Positions 15,398-22,143 of a DNA stretch of 22,588 nucleotides are shown piece by piece. This stretch comes from CAZWVM01 sp964637705. GTDB lineage: Bacteria > UBA8481. The DNA lies in NCBI GenBank assembly GCA_964637705.1, contig CAZWVM010000038.1:1-22588 (forward strand), in the 5' to 3' direction. A program made the translations under genes and the position numbers. Each line of letters opens with the position of its first letter. Position 1 is the first letter of the stretch. Below the pieces are notes generated by a model that saw only the letters and a program-made list of their open reading frames with translations, searched no databases and had not been told where the DNA came from.

Positions 15398-16117
15398 ATG
15401 AAAGCGGATATCGTTTTCCGGCGGTTTCTGACCGCTATCCTCGGTCTCGGCCTGGCGTTCGGAATCGGGTGCGGTCTCGGGCCGCCGCCGAAGCCTTCTT
15501 CGGCTCCCGCTCCGGCCGCGCCCGCGGAGAGAGCGACCGCTGACACGGGAGCGGTTACCGATGCCGGCGGCGCGGTGTACTATCGCGGCTGGTTTCAGGG
15601 GACCCAGGTCGGGGATTACAATCACGTGATCGTCGCGGATGAACTGCGGATCGATCGGGACTTCTGGGGTTTCGGCGATCTGAGCGGCGCGCAAGCCGAC
15701 TCTCTCTCCGATGTCTCCCGCTTCCCCGGCCGCGTCATCGTTGTCGCGTATGATTTCAAGCCGGTCATGATTCCCGAAGCGGGCGGAGAGCAGGCCATCC
15801 CGGTCGTCAGGACGCTCTCCTTTCCCGATATCCCCGACTTCGCTCCGCCCCCGGCCGTCGATCTCGAGGAGTTCGATCGGTTCGTGGCCGCCGCCGGGGA
15901 ATTCTCGAGCCGGAGCGGCGCGCCGAAGGGCCACTTCACGATCGTCAATTCCGCCATCCGCGGCGACGAGGCATGGGCCATCGCGCATATCAATTCCTCC
16001 CATCCGGAACTCGCCGGCGAAAAGGCGCTTGTCCAGATGAAGAAGGTGAACGGATCCTGGACGGGAGTTGACTACGGAAGCGGGCTTGAACCCCCGGAGT
16101 GGTACTTTTTCTGGTGA
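15398..16117 (+). CDS. Putative lipoprotein of unknown function
   Basis: I do not recognise this family. ATG 15398 gives 239 aa with a basic N-terminus (MKADIVFRRF), a hydrophobic stretch and GIGC as a weak lipobox (C25), followed by a Pro/Ala-rich linker (PPPKPSSAPAPAAPA) and a folded region from about residue 60. Longer starts exist: GTG 15314 overlaps the stop of the previous gene (GTGA) and would add 28 residues that spoil the signal peptide. AGGAG (15379-15383) lies 14 bases before ATG 15398, which is distant. The coupling to the previous lipoprotein gene suggests one operon and related tasks. The C-terminal part is acidic and ends with aromatic residues (PPEWYFFW). Confidence 0.72.
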   Translation: MKADIVFRRFLTAILGLGLAFGIGCGLGPPPKPSSAPAPAAPAERATADTGAVTDAGGAVYYRGWFQGTQVGDYNHVIVADELRIDRDFWGFGDLSGAQADSLSDVSRFPGRVIVVAYDFKPVMIPEAGGEQAIPVVRTLSFPDIPDFAPPPAVDLEEFDRFVAAAGEFSSRSGAPKGHFTIVNSAIRGDEAWAIAHINSSHPELAGEKALVQMKKVNGSWTGVDYGSGLEPPEWYFFW

Positions 16118-16125
16118 CGAGAACC

Positions 16126-16241
16126 GGTGTCAGGCTCCCACATTCCCACTTTCAGGGTTTATGAATCGTCCTCCTGAAAACGAGGGATTCCGGAACAATG
16201 TGCCCCAGAACTTGATTGTGGGAATGTGGGAGCCTGACACC
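16126..16241. repeat. REP/MITE-like element C with perfect 24-bp inverted ends (116 bp)
   Basis: Positions 16126-16149 and 16218-16241 are perfect 24-base inverted repeats: head GTGTCAGGC followed by TCCCACAT and TCCCAC. The interior holds TTTCAGG and CCTGAAA, a smaller inverted pair. The ends are the best conserved of all such elements here, so this is probably the youngest insertion. It lies 8 bases after the lipoprotein stop. Confidence 0.85.
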
Positions 16242-16251
16242 CTTGGTGCTT

Positions 16252-16278
16252 GATTGCGTAATTGCGTATGCCTGACAC
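16252..16278 (-). repeat. Single REP-like end D overlapping a gene start
   Basis: Read on minus it is head GTGTCAGGC, AT, then ACGCAATT and ACGCAATC, the same word as elements A and B. No partner end is seen next to it; element C lies 10 bases away. Its AT linker and first head base form ATG 16268 on the plus strand. Confidence 0.75.
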
Positions 16279-17776
16279 CGCCCCTCGCCGACTTGCCTTC
16301 TTCCTCCTCCTTCTCCTCCTCTGCCTCGCGGCCGGGGTGACGTGGAACGGGGCGGACCGCGATCTCTGGCACCGGCTCGCGATGGGACGCACCGTCCTCG
16401 ATGTCGGCTCCGTGCCCCTCCATGACCGCTTCTCCTACATGCCGGTCAAACCCCTCTGGATCGACCACGAGTGGGGCTCGGGCGTCGTCTTCCATGCGCT
16501 CCTCTCCGCCTTCGGCGACACGAGCCTCATCCTCCTCCGCTCGCTTCTCCTGTTTCTCACCCTCGCTCTCGTACGTCGAGCGCAGGCGACGGTCGCGCCC
16601 GAATCCCGCGCCTTCCGCCCGGTCTTCTTCCTCGTTCTCTTCCTCGCGCTCCTCCCGGGCTTCGTCCCGACGATCCGCTGCCAGACCTTCACCTTCACCT
16701 TCTTCGCGCTCTGGATGCTCGGGCTCGAGTCGGCGCGCCGCGGCGCGCGCTGGCCCTTCTGGGCCATGCCCCTCACCTCGGTCCTCTGGGCCAATCTCCA
16801 CGGCGGCTTCGTCTCCGGCCTCGGCCTCATCGCCCTCTACGGCGCCGGCGCGGCGCTCGAGAAGCGATGGCCGCGGAACGAGGCGATCCTCCTCCCGCTC
16901 TGCGCCGGGGTCACGCTCTTCAACCCCTACGGCCTCGAATACTGGCGCTACATCGCCGAGGCCGCGACGATGCGGCGGCCCTACATCACCGAGTGGGCCG
17001 CGCTCGATCCCTTCGGGCCGCTCGGCGACTGGACCGCCCTGAAGCTCCTCGTCCTCGCCACCGCGGCCGCGCTCCTCCACCACCGCCTCGCCCGTAAGAA
17101 GCCCCTCGACCGCACGGCCCTCGTCGTGCTCGCCGCCACCCTTTACCTCGCCGTCCGCCACTCGCGCCACTCGCCCTTCTTCGCGATCGCGGCCGGCGTT
17201 CACGCCGCCCTCCCGCTCGCCGCCCTCGGCGACGCGCTCCACGAGCGGCTCGGCGCGGCCGTCCCGGCCCTGCGCCGCTTCGCCGCCCCGCTCCTCCTCG
17301 GCTTCTCGCTACTCGTCGGCGTCACCGCCGCCTCACTCGCGGCTTCCGGTTCGTGGCATGTCGAGGTGAGCGACCGGCTCTACCCGGTCGGCGCCGCGGA
17401 CTTCATCGAAACGAACGGCCTCGAGCGCCGCCTCCTCGTGCCACTGAACTGGGGCAGTTACATCCTCTGGAAGCTCCATCCGAACGTTCTCGTCTCGATG
17501 GACGGCCGATACGAGGAGGTCTACCCGAACGAGGTCTATGCGCGCGTCACGGAGTTCACCTTCGCGGAGGAGAACTGGCGGGCCGTGCTCGAACGCTTCG
17601 AGCACGACATGATCCTGGTGCACACGGAGTCTCGGACGGCCGAACTCTTGCGCGAGGACCCGCAGTGGCTCCAGGTCTATAGCGACGCGACCTCCGCGCT
17701 CTTCATCCCGGCCAGGACGCCCTGGCGAACGTGGAAACCGCCGGCGGGGAACCCGAGGTTCCGCGCCGTGCCCTGA
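16268..17776 (+). CDS. Polytopic membrane protein, GT-C glycosyltransferase-like
   Basis: The 502-aa protein has a hydrophobic first helix (LAFFLLLLLLCLAAGV, about residues 9-24) and about nine to eleven further membrane segments. Diagnostic pieces are the first-loop motif NGADRDLWHRLAMGR, VPLHDRFSYMPVKPLWIDHEWG, then WANLHGGFVSGLGLIALYG and LFNPYGLEYWRY. I recognise this pattern from a widespread uncharacterised family usually placed with GT-C enzymes; the acidic first loop would be the catalytic site. The C-terminal 120 residues are soluble. The ATG lies in a repeat end, and the first four codons (MPDT) are repeat sequence; a TTG two codons earlier is possible. No Shine-Dalgarno is seen. 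Substrate unknown. Confidence 0.82.
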   Translation: MPDTAPRRLAFFLLLLLLCLAAGVTWNGADRDLWHRLAMGRTVLDVGSVPLHDRFSYMPVKPLWIDHEWGSGVVFHALLSAFGDTSLILLRSLLLFLTLALVRRAQATVAPESRAFRPVFFLVLFLALLPGFVPTIRCQTFTFTFFALWMLGLESARRGARWPFWAMPLTSVLWANLHGGFVSGLGLIALYGAGAALEKRWPRNEAILLPLCAGVTLFNPYGLEYWRYIAEAATMRRPYITEWAALDPFGPLGDWTALKLLVLATAAALLHHRLARKKPLDRTALVVLAATLYLAVRHSRHSPFFAIAAGVHAALPLAALGDALHERLGAAVPALRRFAAPLLLGFSLLVGVTAASLAASGSWHVEVSDRLYPVGAADFIETNGLERRLLVPLNWGSYILWKLHPNVLVSMDGRYEEVYPNEVYARVTEFTFAEENWRAVLERFEHDMILVHTESRTAELLREDPQWLQVYSDATSALFIPARTPWRTWKPPAGNPRFRAVP

Positions 17777-17782
17777 GGATGG

Positions 17783-17929
17783 ATTCACCACGAGAGATCA
17801 CGAGAGAAGACAGAATCATTCAATGAGGCTCCGCCCATAACGAACGGGATGCGGTAACGAGATCTCCAGCAAAGATGGAACTCATCCAGAAAATCTTCTC
17901 CGGGTTCTCAGTGTTCTCGCGTGGTGAAT
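17783..17929. repeat. Inverted-repeat element F (147 bp) between convergent genes
   Basis: ATTCACCACG (17783-17792) is inverted at 17920-17929 and is followed on both sides by GAGA-rich sequence. An 11-base direct repeat AGGCTCCGCCC is at 17826-17836 and 17943-17953, the second overlapping the last codons of the HD-GYP gene. It has neither the head nor the 8-mer design of the other elements. It may also end transcription from both sides, though no T-run is present. Confidence 0.55.
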
Positions 17930-17940
17930 GGTCCGCTGAA

Positions 17941-19023
17941 TCAGGCTCCGCCCGTCGATTCCGGGTCCGGCACGACCTGCTCGTAGCCCATGACGCGCTT
18001 GAAGGTCCGGACGAGGTGCGGGTCGAAGTGCGCGCCGGCGCAGCGATCGAGCTCGCGGAACGCGGCCTCCATCGGCATGGCGGCGCGGTAGGGCCGGTCG
18101 GAGGTCATGGCGTCGTAGGCGTCGATGATCGCGAAGATCCGCGCTTCGATCGGGATCGCCTCGCCCGAAAGCCCCTCCGGGTAGCCGGACCCGTCCCACT
18201 TCTCGTGGTGGTAGAGGACGAGCGGGAGGACGGGCTCGAGGAAGGGGACGCCCTTGAGCATATCGTAGCCCCACTTCGGGTGCTTGTTGATGAGCGCGCG
18301 CTCCTCCGCGCTCAGCGCGCCGGGCTTGCGGAGGACCGCGTCGGGCACGCCGATCTTGCCGACGTCGTGGAGCATGGCGCCCTGGCGGATGACGGCGAGG
18401 GCCTTCGGGGAGAGTCCGATGTGGGCGCCGAGGCGGCAGGCGAGGTCGGAGACGCGGAGCGAGTGATCCTCCGTGTCCGCGTCGCGCAGGTCGAGGGCAC
18501 GGGAGAGCGCCTGGAGCGTGGTGTCGTAGGTCTGGAGCAACTCCTGGTTCATCTTGTGGAGCGAGTCGACCTGGTACTCGAGGTCGGCCATGGTCTGCCT
18601 CATCCGGAGGCTGATGCGTTCCAGGACGATGCGCGCGATCTGTGGATGACGGCCGAAGATCTCGTAGAAATCGTCCTTGCCGAGTTCCAGGAGCACCGAT
18701 TCGGAGATTGCGCGGACGGAGGCGGAGCGGGGGAGGCGGTCGAGGACCGCCATCTCGCCGAAGAAGTCGCCGGCGCGGAGGAGATTGACCGGGTGCTCGA
18801 CGCGTGAGGTGCGGGCGAGCACCTGCATGACGCCCTCGAGGATGAAGAAGACGGAGTGGCCGGGTTCGCCCTCGGCGATGACGTAGGTCCCTTGCGCGAC
18901 CTCGTGCCGTTTCAGGAGAGGAAGAATGGCGCCGAGGTCGCCGGCGGAGAGACCCTCGAAGAGGGTGATGCCCTCGAGTTGTTCCGCCGTGACGGAGACG
19001 CCCTTGGAGTGGTCCAGGCTCAC
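17941..19023 (-). CDS. Cyclic-nucleotide-binding domain fused to HD-GYP phosphodiesterase
   Basis: The 360-aa cytosolic regulator should hydrolyse c-di-GMP under control of a small ligand. Residues about 18-125 form a CAP_ED cNMP-binding fold with FFGEMAVL (E90) and LPRSASVRA (R99), the Glu/Arg pair used to bind cAMP or cGMP. A helical linker (128-180) leads to an HD-GYP domain: H187, HDVGKIGVPD (H219-D220), NKHPKWG (H248), YHHEKWDGSGYPEGL (H272-H273, GYP intact) and DAYDAMTSDRPYR. GTG 19023 is chosen because TTGACC and CACAAT sit directly upstream with 6 bases to the start; the open frame to 19146 adds only Arg/Ala-rich residues. There is no phosphoacceptor receiver domain, so input is probably the nucleotide or another ligand. 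All catalytic residues look intact. Confidence 0.93.
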   Translation of the reverse strand: MSLDHSKGVSVTAEQLEGITLFEGLSAGDLGAILPLLKRHEVAQGTYVIAEGEPGHSVFFILEGVMQVLARTSRVEHPVNLLRAGDFFGEMAVLDRLPRSASVRAISESVLLELGKDDFYEIFGRHPQIARIVLERISLRMRQTMADLEYQVDSLHKMNQELLQTYDTTLQALSRALDLRDADTEDHSLRVSDLACRLGAHIGLSPKALAVIRQGAMLHDVGKIGVPDAVLRKPGALSAEERALINKHPKWGYDMLKGVPFLEPVLPLVLYHHEKWDGSGYPEGLSGEAIPIEARIFAIIDAYDAMTSDRPYRAAMPMEAAFRELDRCAGAHFDPHLVRTFKRVMGYEQVVPDPESTGGA

Positions 19024-19029
19024 GCGGGG

Positions 19030-19059
19030 ATTGTGTCGGCGTGAGGCGCGGGCGGTCAA
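19030..19059 (-). promoter_or_regulatory. Leaderless promoter of the HD-GYP gene
   Basis: On the minus strand TTGACC (19059-19054) and CACAAT (19035-19030) are 18 bases apart, and the -10 ends 6 bases before GTG 19023. The sequence between contains no Shine-Dalgarno. The -10 matches 4 of 6 bases; the -35 matches 5 of 6. Confidence 0.6.
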
Positions 19060-19157
19060 GGGGAATGCGCGGGGTGAGTGGCGTGCGACCGGCGCGCCGG
19101 CCCGCCATTCCACCCCGCCGGCGCGTGAGCGCGGTGTCGCGGTCACGGCGACGAACG

Positions 19158-19165
19158 TATAGAAT
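19158..19165 (+). promoter_or_regulatory. Candidate -10 region of the GYF_2 gene
   Basis: TATAGAAT (19158-19165) is the only AT-rich hexamer region upstream of ATG 19242; no good -35 is visible. The leader would be about 70 bases. The gene is divergent from the HD-GYP gene. Confidence 0.3.
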
Positions 19166-19241
19166 CCTGCCGAAGCGTCCGCTTCGACGCCGCGAGGCGA
19201 TCCGAGGGGGCGGGGAAGCCGATGGAGGAGTTACGAGGGGC

Positions 19242-20945
19242 ATGCAACACTGGTATTGCAGCGACGGCCGCGAGACCTACGGTCCGTTCACGCTGGAGCA
19301 CCTGCGCCGACTGCGCGCCGACGGAACGCTGACCGACGAGGTCACGGTCTGGCGCGAGGGTTGGCCGGCCTGGAGACCTTGCACGGAAGTCTCCGAATTG
19401 CGTCCTCCCTCCGTTTCGGTCGTGAGGCCCGCCGGCCGCCGCCGCCGCGCGGCTCTCGCCGCCCTCGCGCTCCTCCTCGCCGCCGGTCTCCTCATGCTGG
19501 TCACGAAGAAGACCCTTGAGGAGATGCGCGGCCTCTCGCGCGAGCGACAGACGCACATGCTCGTCAACTGGCTTCGCTCCAACCGGACCGCGGCCGGTCT
19601 GCCGACGAGCTTCCAGGCGCTTCCTCCCGATACGGTCGTTGTCTTCGCGGGCATCCTGTCCGACTCCGAGGTCAAGAACACGATCGAACGGGTGATCCTC
19701 AACGAGGGGCTCGTCACCTACGACGGCGCGGTCTGGCAGATCGTGCTCTCGGCCACGGGCCACCCGTCGGACATGGCCCTGGCCGAACGCCCGCTCGCCC
19801 ATTACGCGGCGGGCCGCATCGGAACCTACCTCCTGCGTTCCGGCCCTCCCACCTTCGTCTACGACCCGGATCGTCCGGCGCTCTTTCGGGGAAACCAGGG
19901 CTACCTCTTCAAGGTGATCAACGCGCACGGGCGTTACTACATGAGGGACCCCCTGGACGGCAAGGAGACCCTGAGGGGATGGCCGAACGGGGACCGGATC
20001 CATTGGGAGGACTGGTATCCGATCAGCGGCGAGAACGCCTGGATCGTGATGGCGGCCCTGCAGATTTATCACCGGAAGTATTTCGACACCGCGACTCATG
20101 CCTTTCGCGCACCGGCGGACGCGATCGAGTTGAAACTCTCGCGCGAACTCGCCGAGTGCGCGCTGGCCCTGCAGGCCGGCAACGGCGGGATCCGCATGGG
20201 CCCCCTGGGCACGCGGCGCGTGCAGGCCCCGGACACGACGTGGTGGTACGAGGAGATCGCGACCGAGAACACGGTGAGCTGGTACTCGGCCTTCCGGATG
20301 CTCCACCAGGTGACGAACGACCCGCGATACCGCCGGGCGATGGATCGGATCGAGCATTACATGAAGTGGGCCTACACGCCGGAGGAGGGGGTTTTCGCCC
20401 AGGGCGCGCATCTTCACCCGGACAGCGGCTGGGTGAAGAACGAGACCTTCGCCGTCGACTGCCAGACCTGGACGATCTGCTCCTTGCGGCCCGATCTCAT
20501 CGACGCCTGGTTCGGCCCGGGCACCTGCGCGAATCTCTGGCGCCGCACGCGTGAGCGCGCCGGATTCCACCAGGAGGGAATGCTCCGTGGCGTGGGATTC
20601 ACGGACGAGCACGACCAACTCTGCGTGGAGTGGTCCGCGGGCGGTATCCTCGCCACGCGCATGATGGCCGCCCACTATGGCGCCTCCGCATCGGGCGTCG
20701 CCGAGGAGATGGAGGCGGATGCGCGGACGATGAGGGAGGGGATCGAGGATCTCTACCACGAGATGGGTCCCGAGACGGCGGCCTTCTCCTACAGCCTGAA
20801 GCGAAAATACATCCCGTTCGGCTGGTGGGCGCACGAGAGGGAGGTCCTCAGCACGGTCGGGACCGGCTGGGTCGTCTTCATGAACAGCAACTTCAACCCC
20901 TTCTGGCTCGGGGGCGTGGATAACCTCCTGCCGCCGGTCGAGTGA
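19242..20945 (+). CDS. GYF_2-domain membrane protein with six-hairpin (alpha/alpha toroid)-like domain
   Basis: The 567-aa protein starts at ATG 19242, 11 bases after GGAGGAG (19224-19230). Residues 3-52 are a GYF_2 domain (WYCSDGRETYGPF, WREGWPAWRPC), probably cytosolic. A basic stretch and one transmembrane helix (about 68-88) follow, so the remainder should be periplasmic. Residues about 260-560 are rich in paired helices with NTVSWYSAFRMLHQVT, DCQTWTICSL, VEWSAGGILATRMMAAHYG and NSNFNPFWLGG, resembling an (alpha/alpha)6 six-hairpin glycosidase-type fold. No catalytic residues can be assigned by eye. It shares the GYF_2-plus-TM design with the protein at 490-2520. Its stop is 9 bases from the stop of the convergent radical SAM gene. 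An envelope carbohydrate-active role is a guess from the fold. Confidence 0.82.
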   Translation: MQHWYCSDGRETYGPFTLEHLRRLRADGTLTDEVTVWREGWPAWRPCTEVSELRPPSVSVVRPAGRRRRAALAALALLLAAGLLMLVTKKTLEEMRGLSRERQTHMLVNWLRSNRTAAGLPTSFQALPPDTVVVFAGILSDSEVKNTIERVILNEGLVTYDGAVWQIVLSATGHPSDMALAERPLAHYAAGRIGTYLLRSGPPTFVYDPDRPALFRGNQGYLFKVINAHGRYYMRDPLDGKETLRGWPNGDRIHWEDWYPISGENAWIVMAALQIYHRKYFDTATHAFRAPADAIELKLSRELAECALALQAGNGGIRMGPLGTRRVQAPDTTWWYEEIATENTVSWYSAFRMLHQVTNDPRYRRAMDRIEHYMKWAYTPEEGVFAQGAHLHPDSGWVKNETFAVDCQTWTICSLRPDLIDAWFGPGTCANLWRRTRERAGFHQEGMLRGVGFTDEHDQLCVEWSAGGILATRMMAAHYGASASGVAEEMEADARTMREGIEDLYHEMGPETAAFSYSLKRKYIPFGWWAHEREVLSTVGTGWVVFMNSNFNPFWLGGVDNLLPPVE

Positions 20946-20954
20946 GCCGTTCCT

Positions 20955-22025
20955 CTAGAACCTGACGGCGCGCCGTCCTCCGTTCCACGATCCCGGGGCG
21001 TCACCGAAGACGCCGGCGCAGACCGCCCCGCAGGCCGCACAGCGGCCTCCGGCCGCGAGCGCCCAGCCCGTGATCTCGTAACCGTCGCGCTCGATGATCG
21101 TCGCGCCGCAGGAGGCGCAGAGGGTCCGCGCGCCCTCCACATCACGCACGTTGCCGGTGTAGACGTGCATCAGGCCGTTCCGGCGCGCCTGTCCACGCGC
21201 GCGCTTCAGGGTCGCGACGGGCGTCGGATCGCGGTCGAGGAGGTGCCAGGACGGGTGGAAGGCCGTGAAGTGGAGCGGCGTCTCGGCCCCGAGTTCCGAC
21301 GCGATCCAGCCGGTCAGCTCGTCGATCTCCTTCTCGCCGTCGTTCAGGCCCGGTATGAGGAGCGTGGTGATCTCCAGCCACGTCTTCGTCTCGCGCCGGA
21401 TGTATTGCAGCGTCTCCAGGATCGGCGCGAGGGAGGCCGAACACCAGTCGCGGTAGAAGGACTCGGTGAAGGCCTTGAGGTCGACGTTGGCCGCATCCAT
21501 CTCCGCGTAGAACTCGGCGCGCGGCGCCGGGTTCACGTAACCGGCCGTGACGGCGACGGTGCGGACGCCCTCGCGACGGCAGGCCCGCGCCGTCTCGACC
21601 GCGTACTCGTGGAAGACGACCGGGTCATTGTATGTGAAGGCGACGCTCGCCGCGCCGCCGTCGATCGCCGCCCGCGCGATCTCCTGCGGCGAGGCGGATT
21701 CGTTGAGCCGGTCCATCTCGCGCGACCGCGATATGTCCCAGTTCTGGCAGAAGCGGCAACCGAGGTTGCAGCCGGCGGTGCCGAAGGAGAGCACGGCCGA
21801 ACCGGGGAGGAAGTGGTTCAAGGGCTTCTTCTCGATGGGATCGACGCAGAAGCCGGAGGAGCGCCCGAAGGTCGTGAGGACGATCCGGCCTCCTTCGCAC
21901 GCGCGCACGAAGCAGAAGCCGCGCTGCCCCTCCTTCAGCCGGCATTCCCTCGGGCAGAGCGTGCATTGGACGAGACCGTCGTCGAGACGGCGCCAGTGAC
22001 GGGTGGGAACGACGGAGGTGGTCAT
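20955..22025 (-). CDS. amrS: AmmeMemoRadiSam-system radical SAM enzyme (AmrS-like)
   Basis: The 356-aa radical SAM protein binds a 4Fe-4S cluster through C86-x3-C90-x2-C93 (GCNLGCRFCQNW). An N-terminal Cys cluster (C21-x2-C24-x3-C28, then C38), ITTLLIPGLNDGEKEI, and HFTAFHPSW followed by MHVYTGNV fit the AmmeMemoRadiSam radical SAM family, related to pyruvate formate-lyase-activating enzymes. Two CxxC pairs in the last 50 residues (CASC, CAAC) suggest a zinc ribbon. The reaction is unknown for the family. Memo and AMMECR1 partners, often adjacent, are absent from this window. ATG 22025 lies 6 bases after a perfect TATAAT, predicting a leaderless mRNA. An open frame continues upstream to 22193 but runs into the divergent gene. 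Confidence 0.92.
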   Translation of the reverse strand: MTTSVVPTRHWRRLDDGLVQCTLCPRECRLKEGQRGFCFVRACEGGRIVLTTFGRSSGFCVDPIEKKPLNHFLPGSAVLSFGTAGCNLGCRFCQNWDISRSREMDRLNESASPQEIARAAIDGGAASVAFTYNDPVVFHEYAVETARACRREGVRTVAVTAGYVNPAPRAEFYAEMDAANVDLKAFTESFYRDWCSASLAPILETLQYIRRETKTWLEITTLLIPGLNDGEKEIDELTGWIASELGAETPLHFTAFHPSWHLLDRDPTPVATLKRARGQARRNGLMHVYTGNVRDVEGARTLCASCGATIIERDGYEITGWALAAGGRCAACGAVCAGVFGDAPGSWNGGRRAVRF

Positions 22026-22031
22026 GGCGAG

Positions 22032-22037
22032 ATTATA
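22032..22037 (-). promoter_or_regulatory. Perfect TATAAT 6 bases before the amrS start
   Basis: On the minus strand TATAAT (22037-22032) is followed by CTCGCC and ATG 22025. No convincing -35 is seen at the expected distance. The spacing matches the other predicted leaderless genes here. Confidence 0.6.
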
Positions 22038-22107
22038 CACCCGCCGCCGGGTGACCGCGGGAAACGCCGCGCCTGGCTCGCCGAGGGAGCCCCGTTCCCC
22101 CTGACCG

Positions 22108-22137
22108 TTTGCATCGTCCGTCCGGCCAAGGCATAAT
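22108..22137 (+). promoter_or_regulatory. Candidate leaderless promoter of the epimerase gene
   Basis: CATAAT (22132-22137, 5 of 6) ends 6 bases before ATG 22144; TTTGCA (22108-22113, 4 of 6) is 18 bases upstream of it. No Shine-Dalgarno occurs. Together with the amrS promoter it forms a divergent pair in about 118 bases. Confidence 0.5.
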
Positions 22138-22143
22138 CGAGGC

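Noticed and set aside
16130..17242. Minus-strand open frame (370 codons), Glu-rich, opposite the second GT-C-like gene
   Set aside because: Antisense of a membrane protein with recognisable motifs; it also runs through the whole repeat element C.
20965..20976. 12-bp palindrome ACGGCGCGCCGT at the amrS 3' end
   Set aside because: It lies inside the coding sequence and lacks a T-run; such GC palindromes are frequent in GC-rich DNA.
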